A stretch of DNA of 64,000 nt from RUG420 sp045642465 (lineage in GTDB: Bacteria > Bacillota > Clostridia > Oscillospirales > Acutalibacteraceae): NCBI GenBank assembly GCA_045642465.1, contig JAZUIY010000016.1, positions 310,001 through 374,000 of the forward strand, read 5' to 3'. Positions 40,388 through 49,489 of this stretch are shown piece by piece. The notes under the pieces were generated by a model. The model saw only the letters and a list, made by a program, of their open reading frames with translations, was not told where the DNA came from and did no database searches. A program made the translations under genes and the position numbers. The stretch's first letter is position 1; each line of letters begins with the position of its first letter.

Positions 40388-40717
40388 TTAGTTCAGTAAT
40401 TCTGCTTCGTCTTCTTCGTTTTCAATTTCGAAAACGTCGGAGAGACGTTCTTCAAAGATGGCAGCAATTTCTTCCCATTCCTTGTCATCTTCAATTGGGT
40501 AGAGGAGGGTTTCGCCATCCTCGTCTTCTTCTACACGGACAATGATGAGTTCCATGTCGGCTTCCAGATAGTCCTCAGCTTCGTCAAAGGTTGGAATCAT
40601 GCCGATGTAGCGCCCGTCATCGGTTTCAATACGGTCCAAAGCTTCAAAGGTATGTTCTTTTCCTTCGTCGTCCACTACGGTAATCAGGTCCGGATTATAT
40701 TCTTTTTCTTCTGGCAT
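40388..40717 (-). CDS. DUF1292-family acidic protein
   Basis: A 109-residue, strongly acidic cytoplasmic protein of the DUF1292 (YrzB-like) family: ITVVDDEGKEHTFEALDRIETDDGRYIGMI, then LIIVRVEEDEDGETLLYPIEDDKEWEEIAAIFEERL. The function of the family is unknown; in Bacillota it is often found near the RuvX/YrrK and alanyl-tRNA synthetase genes, which are not here. The ATG follows AGGAGGG by seven bases. A consensus-like promoter lies upstream. No terminator separates it from the candidate RNA further along the same strand. Confidence 0.88.
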   Translation of the reverse strand: MPEEKEYNPDLITVVDDEGKEHTFEALDRIETDDGRYIGMIPTFDEAEDYLEADMELIIVRVEEDEDGETLLYPIEDDKEWEEIAAIFEERLSDVFEIENEEDEAELLN

Positions 40718-40765
40718 TCTAAAGCCCTCCTAAAGCTAGATTTTAGGCTGTTTTTTTACCTCTTT

Positions 40766-40794
40766 ATTGTACGTGTTTCCACCTTGGGTGTCAA
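40766..40794 (-). promoter_or_regulatory. Promoter of the DUF1292 gene
   Basis: On the minus strand, a perfect TTGACA (40789-40794), a 17-base spacer, and TACAAT (40766-40771). Confidence 0.82.
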
Positions 40795-40871
40795 TGAAAG
40801 AGCCCCACTTTGCGGGTGGTGTAACAGGGGCAGATATGGTAAAATAATTCCAGTAAAAGGAGGGCATTGGA

Positions 40872-42851
40872 ATGGACCCGAAAACACGAATTGCCGAATT
40901 GGTAGCACAGTTAAACCGGTATTCGGAACTGTACTACAATCAGGATGCACCTGAAATTTCCGACTACGAATATGACATGCTGAACAATGAACTGAAGGCC
41001 CTGGAAAAAGAACATCCGGACCTGATTTTGGCCAACTCTCCAACCCAGCGGGTAGGGGGTACGGCCAGCACCAAGTTCAGCCCGGTGGAACACCGTGTCC
41101 GCATGGAATCCTTGCAGGACGCCTTCTCCTTTGGCGAACTGGAAGAGTTCGGCGTCCGGGTGCAAGGGGAAAACCCTGCGGCCACCTTTGTGGTGGAACC
41201 GAAAATTGACGGTCTCTCCGTTTCTTTGGAATATCGGAACGGGGTGCTGGTCCGAGGATCCACCCGCGGCAACGGGGACGTTGGCGAAGACATTACGGAA
41301 AACTTGAAAACCATTGCTTCCATTCCACATTCCATTGACCCGTCCATTCCACTGCTGGAAGTTCGTGGGGAAGTGTACATGCCACGGCAAGTCTTCTTAG
41401 ACTTAGTGGCAGAACAGGAGTTGAACGAGGAAAAGCCGTTTAAGAACCCCCGGAACGCAGCCGCCGGTTCCCTTCGCCAGAAGGATGCCGGTGTGACCAA
41501 AGCTAGAAACCTGGATATTTTCTGCTTTAATATCCAGCAGTATGACGGCCCAAAAGAACTGACCTCTCACAAACAGAGCATAGACTATCTGGATTCCCTT
41601 GGATTCCACGTTATTCCGTCCTGCGTTCCTTGTAAGAACATTGGGGAAGCAGAAGCGGAAATTAACAAAATTGGGGAAGCCCGTTACACTTTGCCTTTTG
41701 ACATTGACGGTGCCGTTATTAAAACCGACAACTTAGACCTGCGTCAGGACTTAGGCTCTACGGCCAAGTTCCCGCGCTGGGCCATTGCCTATAAATACCC
41801 GCCGGAAGAACGCCAAACCAAACTCCTGGACGTAGAAATTGGCGTAGGCCGTACCGGGGTGCTGACCCCGACGGCAGTTTTTGAACCGGTGCTGGTAGCC
41901 GGCTCTGTCGTTAGCCGTGCCACCCTTCATAACCAAGACTTTATTAATGAAAAAGGCATCCGCATTGGGGACACCATTACCATCCGCAAAGCCGGAGACA
42001 TTATTCCGGAAGTGGTAACAGTAAATGCCCATGAAACCGAAGAAGGGGAAACCTATCAGATTCCGCTGGTCTGCCCATCTTGCGGCGGCCCGGTTACCAG
42101 AGAAGAAGGGGAGGCAGCCATGCGCTGCTTAAACCCGGAATGTCCGGCCCAGCTGCTCCGGGTCCTGATTCATTTCTGCTCCAAAGCAGGAATGGACATT
42201 GAAGGACTGGGAGACGCCGTACTGGAACTGCTGGTAAACGAAGGCTTGGTACAAGGTCCTGCAGACATTTACGCTTTGCTGCCGACGGACATTGCGGGCT
42301 TAGACCGCATGGGTGCCAAGTCTGCGGGGAATATTATGGACGCTATTGAAAAGTCCAAGGAAAATGATCTGGCCAAACTGATTTCCGCCTTTGGCATCCG
42401 CCACGTTGGGGATAAAGCTGCCAAGGTCTTAGCGGAACACTTCGGTACCATGGACGCCATTATGAACGCCAGTGTGTCTGATGTTACCGCCATAGACGGC
42501 TTTGGCCAAATCAGCGCCCAGTCTGTGGTAGATTTCTTCGGCCGTACGGAAACCAAACTCATGGTTTCCCGCCTTACCATGTACGGCCTCAATATGAACT
42601 CCTTAAAGCAAGTGGTGGATGACCGCTTTGCCGGCAAGACCTTCGTCATTACCGGCACCTTGCCGACCTACAAGCGCTCCGAGGCCCAAGCCCTCATTGA
42701 GCAGTATGGCGGTAAGTGCGCCGGCTCCGTCTCCAAGAAGACAGACTACGTCTTAGCGGGAGAAGCCGCCGGCTCCAAACTGGCCAAAGCCAACGAACTT
42801 GGCGTAACGGTTATTGATGAAGCCACTTTCAATCAGATGATAGAGGACTGA
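40872..42851 (+). CDS. ligA: NAD-dependent DNA ligase
   Basis: A 659-residue protein with the complete LigA domain order: the Ia domain (YYNQDAPEISDYEYD), the adenylation domain with catalytic Lys111 in EPKIDG, an OB fold, a Cys4 zinc finger (CPSCGGPV ... RCLNPECPAQ), helix-hairpin-helix repeats (GLDRMGAKSA, FGIRHVGDKAA, IDGFGQISA) and a C-terminal BRCT domain (FAGKTFVITGTLPTYKRSEAQ). It seals nicks in duplex DNA using NAD and is essential in most bacteria. The length is normal. The ATG follows AGGAGGG. It is monocistronic, with a terminator downstream. Confidence 0.98.
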   Translation: MDPKTRIAELVAQLNRYSELYYNQDAPEISDYEYDMLNNELKALEKEHPDLILANSPTQRVGGTASTKFSPVEHRVRMESLQDAFSFGELEEFGVRVQGENPAATFVVEPKIDGLSVSLEYRNGVLVRGSTRGNGDVGEDITENLKTIASIPHSIDPSIPLLEVRGEVYMPRQVFLDLVAEQELNEEKPFKNPRNAAAGSLRQKDAGVTKARNLDIFCFNIQQYDGPKELTSHKQSIDYLDSLGFHVIPSCVPCKNIGEAEAEINKIGEARYTLPFDIDGAVIKTDNLDLRQDLGSTAKFPRWAIAYKYPPEERQTKLLDVEIGVGRTGVLTPTAVFEPVLVAGSVVSRATLHNQDFINEKGIRIGDTITIRKAGDIIPEVVTVNAHETEEGETYQIPLVCPSCGGPVTREEGEAAMRCLNPECPAQLLRVLIHFCSKAGMDIEGLGDAVLELLVNEGLVQGPADIYALLPTDIAGLDRMGAKSAGNIMDAIEKSKENDLAKLISAFGIRHVGDKAAKVLAEHFGTMDAIMNASVSDVTAIDGFGQISAQSVVDFFGRTETKLMVSRLTMYGLNMNSLKQVVDDRFAGKTFVITGTLPTYKRSEAQALIEQYGGKCAGSVSKKTDYVLAGEAAGSKLAKANELGVTVIDEATFNQMIED

Positions 42852-42885
42852 ATCGCCACAGAAAGCCATCCTATATAACTAGGGT

Positions 42886-42921
42886 AACTGCTCTATTTGT
42901 CAAAGGATAGAGCAGTTTTTT
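42886..42921 (+). terminator. Intrinsic terminator of ligA
   Basis: AACTGCTCTAT and ATAGAGCAGTT form an 11-bp stem with a ten-base loop, followed by TTTT. Confidence 0.9.
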
Positions 42922-42935
42922 GTTCTATCTGTGAA

Positions 42936-42964
42936 TGGAGAAATGTCCTCAAAAATAGTATAAT
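42936..42964 (+). promoter_or_regulatory. Promoter of the second DUF362 gene
   Basis: TGGAGA (42936-42941), a 17-base spacer, and a perfect TATAAT (42959-42964). Confidence 0.6.
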
Positions 42965-43031
42965 AGAGACAGTCGGCCGAGTAACCGACTTGGCAAACTC
43001 GGAATTTAATTACGCATTGGAGGTAATTGCA

Positions 43032-44420
43032 ATGGGAGATAAAACCCAGGTAATCGTTCGTAAGTTAAACGCTCCTCATCAGAAGGAAAGCATGACTCAG
43101 TTTAAGCCTCTGTCCAAAGAACAGAAGAAGGAATTGGAAATTGCTGTAAAAGAAATCTTTGACGCTAACGGCGGCAAGAAGATGCTAAAAAAGAGCAAAG
43201 ATGTTTACATCAAGCCAAACGGCATTGACGCTAAGGCTTATTGCTATACCAGACCAGAACTGGTAGAAGCCGTTATTAAGTATTGGAAAAAGAACGGCGC
43301 CAGAAAGATTTATCTTTTTGAACAGTCTACCCAGTCCAACTGGACCCGTATTGTATTCGAAGTAACCGGCTACCGTAAACTTTGCAAGAAGTATGGTGCC
43401 ATCCCTGTATACCTGGATGAAGATAAAGTAGAAACCTTTAAGTTCCCAGGCCGTGCTGACTACATGAACAATGAATTTGGCATGCCAAAGTTCATCATCA
43501 AGAACCTCATTGAAAAGGCTGATGAAAACCTCTACATCTCTCTTCCGAAACTGAAGACTCACTCCATGGCCGGTGTTACCATGGGCGTTAAGAACCAGTG
43601 GGCTTTCCCAAGCCAGTTTGACCGCAGACCTGACCATAACTTCAATCTGCCATATAAACTCATTGACGTTCTGTCTTACCTGAAGCCTGACTTCACCATC
43701 ATTGAAGGTGTTGAAGGTACCATCTATGGCCACTATCCAGTAACCGCTCTGGCTGACGAATGCGTTCTTCCATTAGGCGTACTGGTTGCCGGTAAGAACG
43801 TAGTAGCTACCGACATGGTAGGCGCTGCCATCTTTGGTCTGACCCTGGACGACGTTCCTCATCTGAAGATTGCTGTAGAACGTGGCTATGCAGGTGACGT
43901 TAAGTCTCTTGACGACATTGACATCATTGGCGACATGAGCCCATACACCACCAAGTATCCAACTGACCTTTATGACGCATTCCCAGAAGACGTTAAGATC
44001 ATCAAGGGTAAGGTTATGACCTGCCGTGAAGGCTGCCAGAACAACCCTCTGACCCTGCTCCAGATTCTCTATAACGACTACGGCGGAAAGGGTGGCTGGA
44101 CCATGGTTATTGGTAAGGGCCACGACCTTGACGAAATCAAGGCTATCAAGGGTAAGGTATTGGTAGTAGGCCGCTGCGCTATTGACGAAGTAGGGGATGT
44201 CCTCGTAAAGAACCTCGGCAAGCGCAACGTATTCTTCTCCGACTACTGTAATGACCTTGCAGCTTCTGCTTCTGCAATGTTCAACCTGATGGATGTTAGC
44301 CCATTCGTATTCGTTCCACTGCCACTTCTTACTTCCATTAAGTGCGCAGCTCTTGCCATGCTTCATGGCTCTACTGCTAACGTTCCATCCTTGCTGTCTC
44401 AGCATTTCAAGTGCGTATAA
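43032..44420 (+). CDS. DUF362-family protein (long form)
   Basis: About 462 residues from the ATG at 43032, eight bases after GGAGG. DUF362 features are VYIKPNGIDAKAYCYTRPELVEAVIKYWK, LYISLPKLKTHSMAGVTMGVKNQWAF and LVAGKNVVATDMVGAAIFGL. The last 130 residues (VIIKGKVMTCREGCQNNPL ... VLVVGRCAIDEVG) are absent from the shorter relative at 27172 and include a pair of Cys, but no ferredoxin motif. The function is unknown. Codon use is strongly biased, as in the V-ATPase genes, suggesting high expression. It is monocistronic. Confidence 0.87.
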   Translation: MGDKTQVIVRKLNAPHQKESMTQFKPLSKEQKKELEIAVKEIFDANGGKKMLKKSKDVYIKPNGIDAKAYCYTRPELVEAVIKYWKKNGARKIYLFEQSTQSNWTRIVFEVTGYRKLCKKYGAIPVYLDEDKVETFKFPGRADYMNNEFGMPKFIIKNLIEKADENLYISLPKLKTHSMAGVTMGVKNQWAFPSQFDRRPDHNFNLPYKLIDVLSYLKPDFTIIEGVEGTIYGHYPVTALADECVLPLGVLVAGKNVVATDMVGAAIFGLTLDDVPHLKIAVERGYAGDVKSLDDIDIIGDMSPYTTKYPTDLYDAFPEDVKIIKGKVMTCREGCQNNPLTLLQILYNDYGGKGGWTMVIGKGHDLDEIKAIKGKVLVVGRCAIDEVGDVLVKNLGKRNVFFSDYCNDLAASASAMFNLMDVSPFVFVPLPLLTSIKCAALAMLHGSTANVPSLLSQHFKCV

Positions 44421-44458
44421 TAGGATAGAAACAGCGTCTTGTTATCACAACTCAAAAA

Positions 44459-44485
44459 GCCACCCGGAAGGGTGGCTTTTCTTTT
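44459..44485 (+). terminator. Intrinsic terminator of the long DUF362 gene
   Basis: GCCACCC and GGGTGGC pair around GGAA, followed by TTTTCTTTT. Confidence 0.93.
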
Positions 44486-44513
44486 GTTTATGCGAAAAAT
44501 TACGGTTTTTCCC

Positions 44514-44541
44514 TTGCTTTTTTGCAATTTTATGATATAAT
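44514..44541 (+). promoter_or_regulatory. Promoter of the glmM operon
   Basis: TTGCTT (44514-44519), a 16-base spacer, and a perfect TATAAT (44536-44541). The leader of about 75 bases holds a small hairpin (ACACACTA with TAGCGTGT). Confidence 0.65.
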
Positions 44542-44624
44542 GTTATAAGACGTTATATAGACACACTAAATCTAGCGTGTATAATTGGTTTGTAAATCTA
44601 TATAAAGCATATAGGAGGCCAAAA

Positions 44625-45983
44625 ATGGGTAAATATTTTGGAACAGACGGCTTTAGAGGCAAGGCAGGAGTAGACCTGACCGCAGAACACGCTTTTAAAA
44701 TTGGCCGTTTTTTGGGAAATCACTTTGCAAACATGCATGACGACGCCAAGATTGTCATTGGTAAAGATACCAGACTTTCTTCTTACACTTTTGAAAACGC
44801 ACTGGCAGCAGGTATTACCGCTTCCGGTTGTGACGCATATCTTCTCCATGTAACTACCACTCCGTGTGTCAGCTACATCACCAGAACCGAAAACTTTGAC
44901 TGCGGCGTTATGATCTCCGCCAGCCACAACCCGTTTTACGACAACGGCATTAAGCTGATGAACGAAAACGGGGAAAAGATGGACGACGACTTCCAGGACA
45001 ACATTGAAAAGTACATTGACGGGGAATGGGAAGACATCCCATTTGCTACCGAAGGAAAAATCGGTAAAACCGTAGACTTCTACAATGGCCGCAACCGCTA
45101 CATCGGCTACCTGACCAACCTGGCTCCAAAGAGTTTTGAAAACTGCAAGGTTGGTTTGGACTGTGCCAACGGTTCCTCTTGGATGATTGCCCGCGCCGTA
45201 TTTGATGCCTTGGGCGCCAAGACCTACGTTATCAACAACGAACCAAACGGTACCAACATCAACTTGGATGCCGGTTCTACCCACATTGACGGTTTAAAGA
45301 AGTTCGTTAAGGAAAACAATTTAGACGTAGGCTTCGCTTTTGATGGCGATGCAGACCGTTGCCTTGCTGTAGACGAACTCGGTAATGAAATTAACGGTGA
45401 CGTTATTATGTACATTGCCGCTAAATATTTGAAATCCCATGGCCAGCTTCCTTCCAACACCGTTGTTACCACCATCATGAGTAACTTCGGCTTATACAAA
45501 GCCTTAGATAAAGCCGGTATCGGCTACGAAAAGACCGCCGTTGGTGACCGTTATGTTTATGAAAACATGAAGGCCTATGACCACATGATTGGCGGCGAAC
45601 AGTCCGGCCACATTATTTTCCGTAAATATGCTCACACCGGTGACGGTCTCATTACCGCCATTATGATGATGAACATTATTACTGACACCCAGTTGACCCT
45701 GAGCACCTTGGCTGAAGGCGTCCGCATGTACCCACAGGTTCTGAAGAACGTCGTGGTTGACGACAAAGACGGCACTCTCAATGACCCGGCTGTTATGGAA
45801 GCTGTTAGCACCTGCACCAAGGAACTGGGAGACAACGGCCGCGTACTTCTTAGAAAGTCCGGTACGGAACCGGTACTCCGTGTTATGTCCGAAGCAGGTT
45901 CCGATAAGGAATGTGAAGAAAAGGTAGACTTCATTATTGATGCAATGAAGAAGTCCGGTCACTTAATTGAGGTAAAGAAATAA
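44625..45983 (+). CDS. glmM: Phosphoglucosamine mutase
   Basis: A 452-residue alpha-D-phosphohexomutase from the ATG at 44625, six bases after AGGAGG. GKYFGTDGFRG at the N-terminus, the phosphoserine loop ISASHNP (Ser100), the metal loop FDGDADR, a GGEQSGH sugar loop and the C-terminal RKSGTEPVLRVM phosphate loop identify GlmM. It converts glucosamine 6-phosphate to glucosamine 1-phosphate on the way to UDP-GlcNAc for cell-wall synthesis. Its stop codon overlaps the start of the next gene (TAATG). It heads an operon with a GlmU-like hexapeptide protein, nagB and a GntR regulator, so it sits at the junction of amino-sugar synthesis and breakdown. Confidence 0.95.
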   Translation: MGKYFGTDGFRGKAGVDLTAEHAFKIGRFLGNHFANMHDDAKIVIGKDTRLSSYTFENALAAGITASGCDAYLLHVTTTPCVSYITRTENFDCGVMISASHNPFYDNGIKLMNENGEKMDDDFQDNIEKYIDGEWEDIPFATEGKIGKTVDFYNGRNRYIGYLTNLAPKSFENCKVGLDCANGSSWMIARAVFDALGAKTYVINNEPNGTNINLDAGSTHIDGLKKFVKENNLDVGFAFDGDADRCLAVDELGNEINGDVIMYIAAKYLKSHGQLPSNTVVTTIMSNFGLYKALDKAGIGYEKTAVGDRYVYENMKAYDHMIGGEQSGHIIFRKYAHTGDGLITAIMMMNIITDTQLTLSTLAEGVRMYPQVLKNVVVDDKDGTLNDPAVMEAVSTCTKELGDNGRVLLRKSGTEPVLRVMSEAGSDKECEEKVDFIIDAMKKSGHLIEVKK

Positions 45984-46648
45984 TGGCAAATATTAAAATT
46001 ACAGATTTATATGACCTTGACCACACCGTTGCCAAGGACTACTTAAGTCAGTTTACTTATCCATGGGAAGCATTGGCAGGTATTTCCGATTTCATTCTGG
46101 AACTGGGTGCCACCCTGGACTTAAACGAATATGATCATCCGGAAGACAACGTATGGATTCACAAATCCTGCACCGTTTTCAAAACCGCTTACATTCACGG
46201 CCCATGCATTATTGGTGCCAACACGGAAGTCCGCCAGTGTGCCTTCATCCGTGGCAGCGCCCTCATTGGGGAAGGCTGTGTCATTGGTAACTCCACCGAA
46301 CTGAAAAACGTCATTATTTTCGACACCGTTCAGGTTCCGCATTACAACTACGTTGGGGACTCCATCCTGGGTTACAAGAGCCACATGGGTGCCGGTTCCA
46401 TTACCAGTAACGTTAAGAGTGACAAACTCTTGGTAGTGGTAAACAACGAAGGGGAAATGATGGAAACCGGCCGGAAAAAGGTGGGTGCCATGTTAGGTGA
46501 CTACGTTGAAGTTGGCTGCAACTCTGTCCTGAACCCAGGCACCATTGTTTGCAGAAACTGCAATATTTACCCAACCAGCTGTGTTCGCGGAGTCATTCCG
46601 GAAAGCCACATTTACAAAGACAAAGACAACATTGTTGCGAAAAAATAA
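45983..46648 (+). CDS. Left-handed beta-helix (hexapeptide) protein, GlmU C-domain-like
   Basis: A 221-residue protein made mainly of hexapeptide repeats (VWIHKSCTVFKTAYIHGPCIIGANTEVRQCAFIRGSALIGEGCVIGNSTEL). It resembles the acetyl- and acyltransferase half of GlmU or related nucleotidyltransferase C-domains, but without a pyrophosphorylase domain. Translationally coupled to glmM, it may acetylate glucosamine 1-phosphate, leaving uridylylation to another enzyme. That is inference; the GlmU catalytic residues cannot all be placed by eye. The conserved-looking GYKSHMGAGSITSN stretch matches the region around the GlmU active-site loop. Confidence 0.8.
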   Translation: MANIKITDLYDLDHTVAKDYLSQFTYPWEALAGISDFILELGATLDLNEYDHPEDNVWIHKSCTVFKTAYIHGPCIIGANTEVRQCAFIRGSALIGEGCVIGNSTELKNVIIFDTVQVPHYNYVGDSILGYKSHMGAGSITSNVKSDKLLVVVNNEGEMMETGRKKVGAMLGDYVEVGCNSVLNPGTIVCRNCNIYPTSCVRGVIPESHIYKDKDNIVAKK

Positions 46649-46660
46649 AGGAGTATCATC

Positions 46661-47392
46661 ATGAAAGTTATTGTTGCAAAAGACTATGCTGACCTCAGCA
46701 AAAAAGCTGCTGACGTAATGGAAAAAGTAGTTCGTGAAAACCCAACTTGCAGACTGGGTCTTGCCACCGGTTCTTCTCCGGTTGGCATGTATCAGGAACT
46801 GGCTCGCCGCTGCAAAGAAGAAGGCTTAGACTTCTCCAAGATTACCACTGTTAACTTGGACGAATATGTAGGCCTGGAAGGTACTCACGACCAGAGCTAC
46901 AGATATTTCATGGATGACAACCTGTTCAACCATATCAACATTGACAAGGCCAACACCTACGTGGCAAAAGGCATTGGTGACCCGGAAGAAAACCTGAAGG
47001 AATTCAACGAAGTCATTGAATCCGGCGAAACTGAAATTCAGGTTCTTGGCGTAGGTCCTGACGGCCATCTTGCATTCAACGAACCGGGTGACTTCCTTCG
47101 TGACAAGGCTTACATGGAAACCCTGGACGAATCCACCATTGATGCCAACGCTCGTTTCTTTGCTTCCCGTGACGATGTACCTCGTACCGCATTCACCATG
47201 GGTATGGGCCAGATTATGAGAGCAAAGACCCTTCTTATGATTATCAGCGGCAACAAAGTAGAAGCTGCTACCAAGCTCCTTATGGAAGATAAGCTGGATC
47301 CACATTGCCCAGCCACCTTCATGAAGATGCATAGAGACGCTTATGTATTCTTAGAACAGGATCTTGCGGATCAGATTGGTTACAAAGGCTAA
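46661..47392 (+). CDS. nagB: Glucosamine-6-phosphate deaminase
   Basis: A 243-residue NagB. Landmarks are LGLATGSSPVGMYQEL for phosphate binding, VNLDEYVGL with the catalytic Asp, LGVGPDGHLAFNEPG with the active-site Asp and His, and ITMGMG-like FTMGMGQI. It converts glucosamine 6-phosphate to fructose 6-phosphate and ammonia, reversibly. It is the short form, lacking the allosteric tail of the E. coli enzyme. It is encoded between the hexapeptide protein and a GntR regulator, with an AAAGGAG site seven bases before the ATG. Next to glmM it could run in either direction to balance amino-sugar supply. Confidence 0.96.
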   Translation: MKVIVAKDYADLSKKAADVMEKVVRENPTCRLGLATGSSPVGMYQELARRCKEEGLDFSKITTVNLDEYVGLEGTHDQSYRYFMDDNLFNHINIDKANTYVAKGIGDPEENLKEFNEVIESGETEIQVLGVGPDGHLAFNEPGDFLRDKAYMETLDESTIDANARFFASRDDVPRTAFTMGMGQIMRAKTLLMIISGNKVEAATKLLMEDKLDPHCPATFMKMHRDAYVFLEQDLADQIGYKG

Positions 47393-47411
47393 AAAGAATT
47401 GAGGTGGTTTT

Positions 47412-48128
47412 ATGGCTGCCAAAATTGAAAAGGTAAGTGCCACGCCTCTTTACCGGCAGGTTATGGACAAACTCCGGGCCGATATTGAGCATGGCGTCTA
47501 TCCGGTAGATACCCGCATTCCTTCTGAACAGGAACTCTGTGACAAGTACGGGGTCAGCCGCATTACGGTGCGGGCGGCCCTCAAACAACTCTCTGCGGAC
47601 GGCCTCTTGGTCAGACGACAGGGGAAGGGAACCTACGTGAAGGAACCGTCCGGAAGTAAGGTGACGGTAAAAGCGGTTACCAGTTTCCACGAAGCTTGCC
47701 GAAGCCTCGGCAAAGAACCGTCTTCCAAAGTGCTGGCCTCCCGTTCTGTGAAGGCCACCAAAGAAGACTTGCGGAAACTGAATCTGGCCGAGGGAAGCAG
47801 GGTCGTGGAAATTGACCGCATGCAGCTGGCAGACGGCGTTCCGGTTATTTTGGAGCGCAATCATTTCCCTATGGTTTATGAATATTTGCTGGAAGGTCCA
47901 ATCCACGGGTCCCTTTATCAATTGCTCCGCTCCTACGGCGTCACGCCTTCCGGAGCCACCCATGAAATTGCATTAATTCAGGCGGATGACAACAAGGCCA
48001 AACTCCTTGGCGTCTCTGTGGGAACGCCGCTGCTGTTCCTTCACGAAGTCATCTATGACCAAAAAGGCCGTCCGCTCCACACCTCTCATCAGTACATTCG
48101 CGGTGATTTATTCACCCTGAAATTATAA
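47412..48128 (+). CDS. GntR-family (HutC/NagR-like) transcriptional regulator
   Basis: A 238-residue regulator with an N-terminal winged helix (LRADIEHGVYPVDTRIPSEQELCDKYGVSRITVRAALKQL) and a C-terminal UTRA ligand domain (about 90-235), the layout of the HutC subfamily. Members such as NagR/YvoA respond to glucosamine 6-phosphate or GlcNAc 6-phosphate and control nag genes. The position at the end of the glmM-nagB operon, 20 bases after nagB, supports an amino-sugar role and autoregulation. No operator could be placed with confidence in the glmM promoter region. Confidence 0.9.
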   Translation: MAAKIEKVSATPLYRQVMDKLRADIEHGVYPVDTRIPSEQELCDKYGVSRITVRAALKQLSADGLLVRRQGKGTYVKEPSGSKVTVKAVTSFHEACRSLGKEPSSKVLASRSVKATKEDLRKLNLAEGSRVVEIDRMQLADGVPVILERNHFPMVYEYLLEGPIHGSLYQLLRSYGVTPSGATHEIALIQADDNKAKLLGVSVGTPLLFLHEVIYDQKGRPLHTSHQYIRGDLFTLKL

Positions 48129-48152
48129 GCAACTGTAAGACCGAAAGAAAAA

Positions 48153-48180
48153 GCCACCCGAATGGGTGGCTTTTTCTTTT
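48153..48180 (+). terminator. Intrinsic terminator of the glmM operon
   Basis: GCCACCC and GGGTGGC pair around GAAT, followed by TTTTTCTTTT. Confidence 0.93.
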
Positions 48181-48193
48181 TATGTTTCGTATT

Positions 48194-49402
48194 TTATACG
48201 TTTAATTCTAATTGTTCCGGATCCTGTGCTTTCAGTTCGTCAGCATGTTTTGTCATGAGCTTTTCAATACGGGCGGATGGGTCCAGCAAAGCGGCAATAG
48301 AAACGTCGTGGTTAATGGCGTCAATGATGAATGCGGCGAACTTACTCATTTCTACGCTGCAGAACCATTCACGGTTCATCAGTTCTGGGTCAGAGTAAAC
48401 CAAGTTGGTGCAGAATACTTTGCTGATGGTGCCGTTCTTGTAGTATTCGTCGAATTTATCCAGACCGTTACAGAACAGACCGAAGGAGGCGAAGACGAAG
48501 ATACGGTTGGCACCTAAGGCCTTCAGCTTCTGGGCTACGTCCAGCATGGAGTCACCGGAAGAAATCATGTCGTCTACAACAATGACGTCTTTGCCTTCAA
48601 TGTTGCCGCCTAAGAAGTCGTGGGAAAGGATTGGGTTACGGCCATCTACCACTCTGGTGTAGTCACGGCGCTTGTAGAACATGCCCAGTTCAATTTCCAA
48701 AGAGGTGGCGTAGTTGATGGCACGGTTCATGCCGCCTTCGTCAGGGGAGATAACCATAATATGTTCTTTGTCCAAACGGACATCAGGAACGTATTTAACC
48801 AAAGCTTTCAGGTTTTGATAAATTGGGGATACGTTTTCCATACCACTGAGTGGAATGGCATTGCAGACACGTGGGTCATGGGCATCAAAGGTGATGATAG
48901 AGTCAACACCCAGTGCAACCAGTTCCTGGAGTGCCTGTGCACAGTCGAGGGATTCACGGCCGCTTCTTCTATGCTGTCTGCCTTCATAAAGCATTGGCAT
49001 AACAACGGTAATACGGTTGGCCTTGCCGTTAATGGCACCAACAATTCGTTTCAGGTCACAGAAATGGTCGTCCGGAGACATTGGAACCATCTGTCCATAC
49101 ATTTTATACTGTACGCTGTGGTTAAAGGCGTCAATGATAATAAAGATGTCATAACCACGGACGGACTGGCCAATGGTGGCCTTGGCTTCCCCGGTGGAGA
49201 AGCGAGGTGCATCGTACTGAATGAGGTAAGAATCCTTCTTGTAACCTTCCAAGTTTAAGGCTGCAATGTTTTCTTCTCTCCAACGGACAATGTAGCTGTC
49301 GATTTTAGCGGCAATGTCCTCGGTGCCTTTCATGGCAATAATGCCCAATTTCCCGTAGGGAATGTTTGTGTAACCTGAGTTTTCTGGAATTCCTGCAGTC
49401 AT
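48194..49402 (-). CDS. prs: Ribose-phosphate pyrophosphokinase (long form)
   Basis: A 402-residue PRPP synthetase. The PRTase signature VIVVDDMISSGDSM lies near residues 272-285, the pyrophosphate region VVMPMLYEGRQHRRSGRES around 150, and FDAHDPR with the catalytic His region around 190. It makes PRPP from ribose 5-phosphate and ATP for purines, pyrimidines, NAD and histidine. It is about 80 residues longer than classical Prs, with an extended N-terminus and a C-terminal tail (PSARIEKLMTKHADELKAQDPEQLELNV). Long forms occur in Clostridia. It is monocistronic, with one or two promoters in the long upstream gap. Confidence 0.92.
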   Translation of the reverse strand: MTAGIPENSGYTNIPYGKLGIIAMKGTEDIAAKIDSYIVRWREENIAALNLEGYKKDSYLIQYDAPRFSTGEAKATIGQSVRGYDIFIIIDAFNHSVQYKMYGQMVPMSPDDHFCDLKRIVGAINGKANRITVVMPMLYEGRQHRRSGRESLDCAQALQELVALGVDSIITFDAHDPRVCNAIPLSGMENVSPIYQNLKALVKYVPDVRLDKEHIMVISPDEGGMNRAINYATSLEIELGMFYKRRDYTRVVDGRNPILSHDFLGGNIEGKDVIVVDDMISSGDSMLDVAQKLKALGANRIFVFASFGLFCNGLDKFDEYYKNGTISKVFCTNLVYSDPELMNREWFCSVEMSKFAAFIIDAINHDVSIAALLDPSARIEKLMTKHADELKAQDPEQLELNV

Positions 49403-49489
49403 CTAAGTTAACCCCCAACTTATAGTCTGTTTTGGACGGATGAACACGAAAAACATACAAAATGTAGTTTTCGCTTTAACACATATAAG

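Noticed and set aside
44542..44624. Possible glmS ribozyme or riboswitch ahead of glmM
   Set aside because: The leader is only about 75 bases, with one small hairpin and no ribozyme core.
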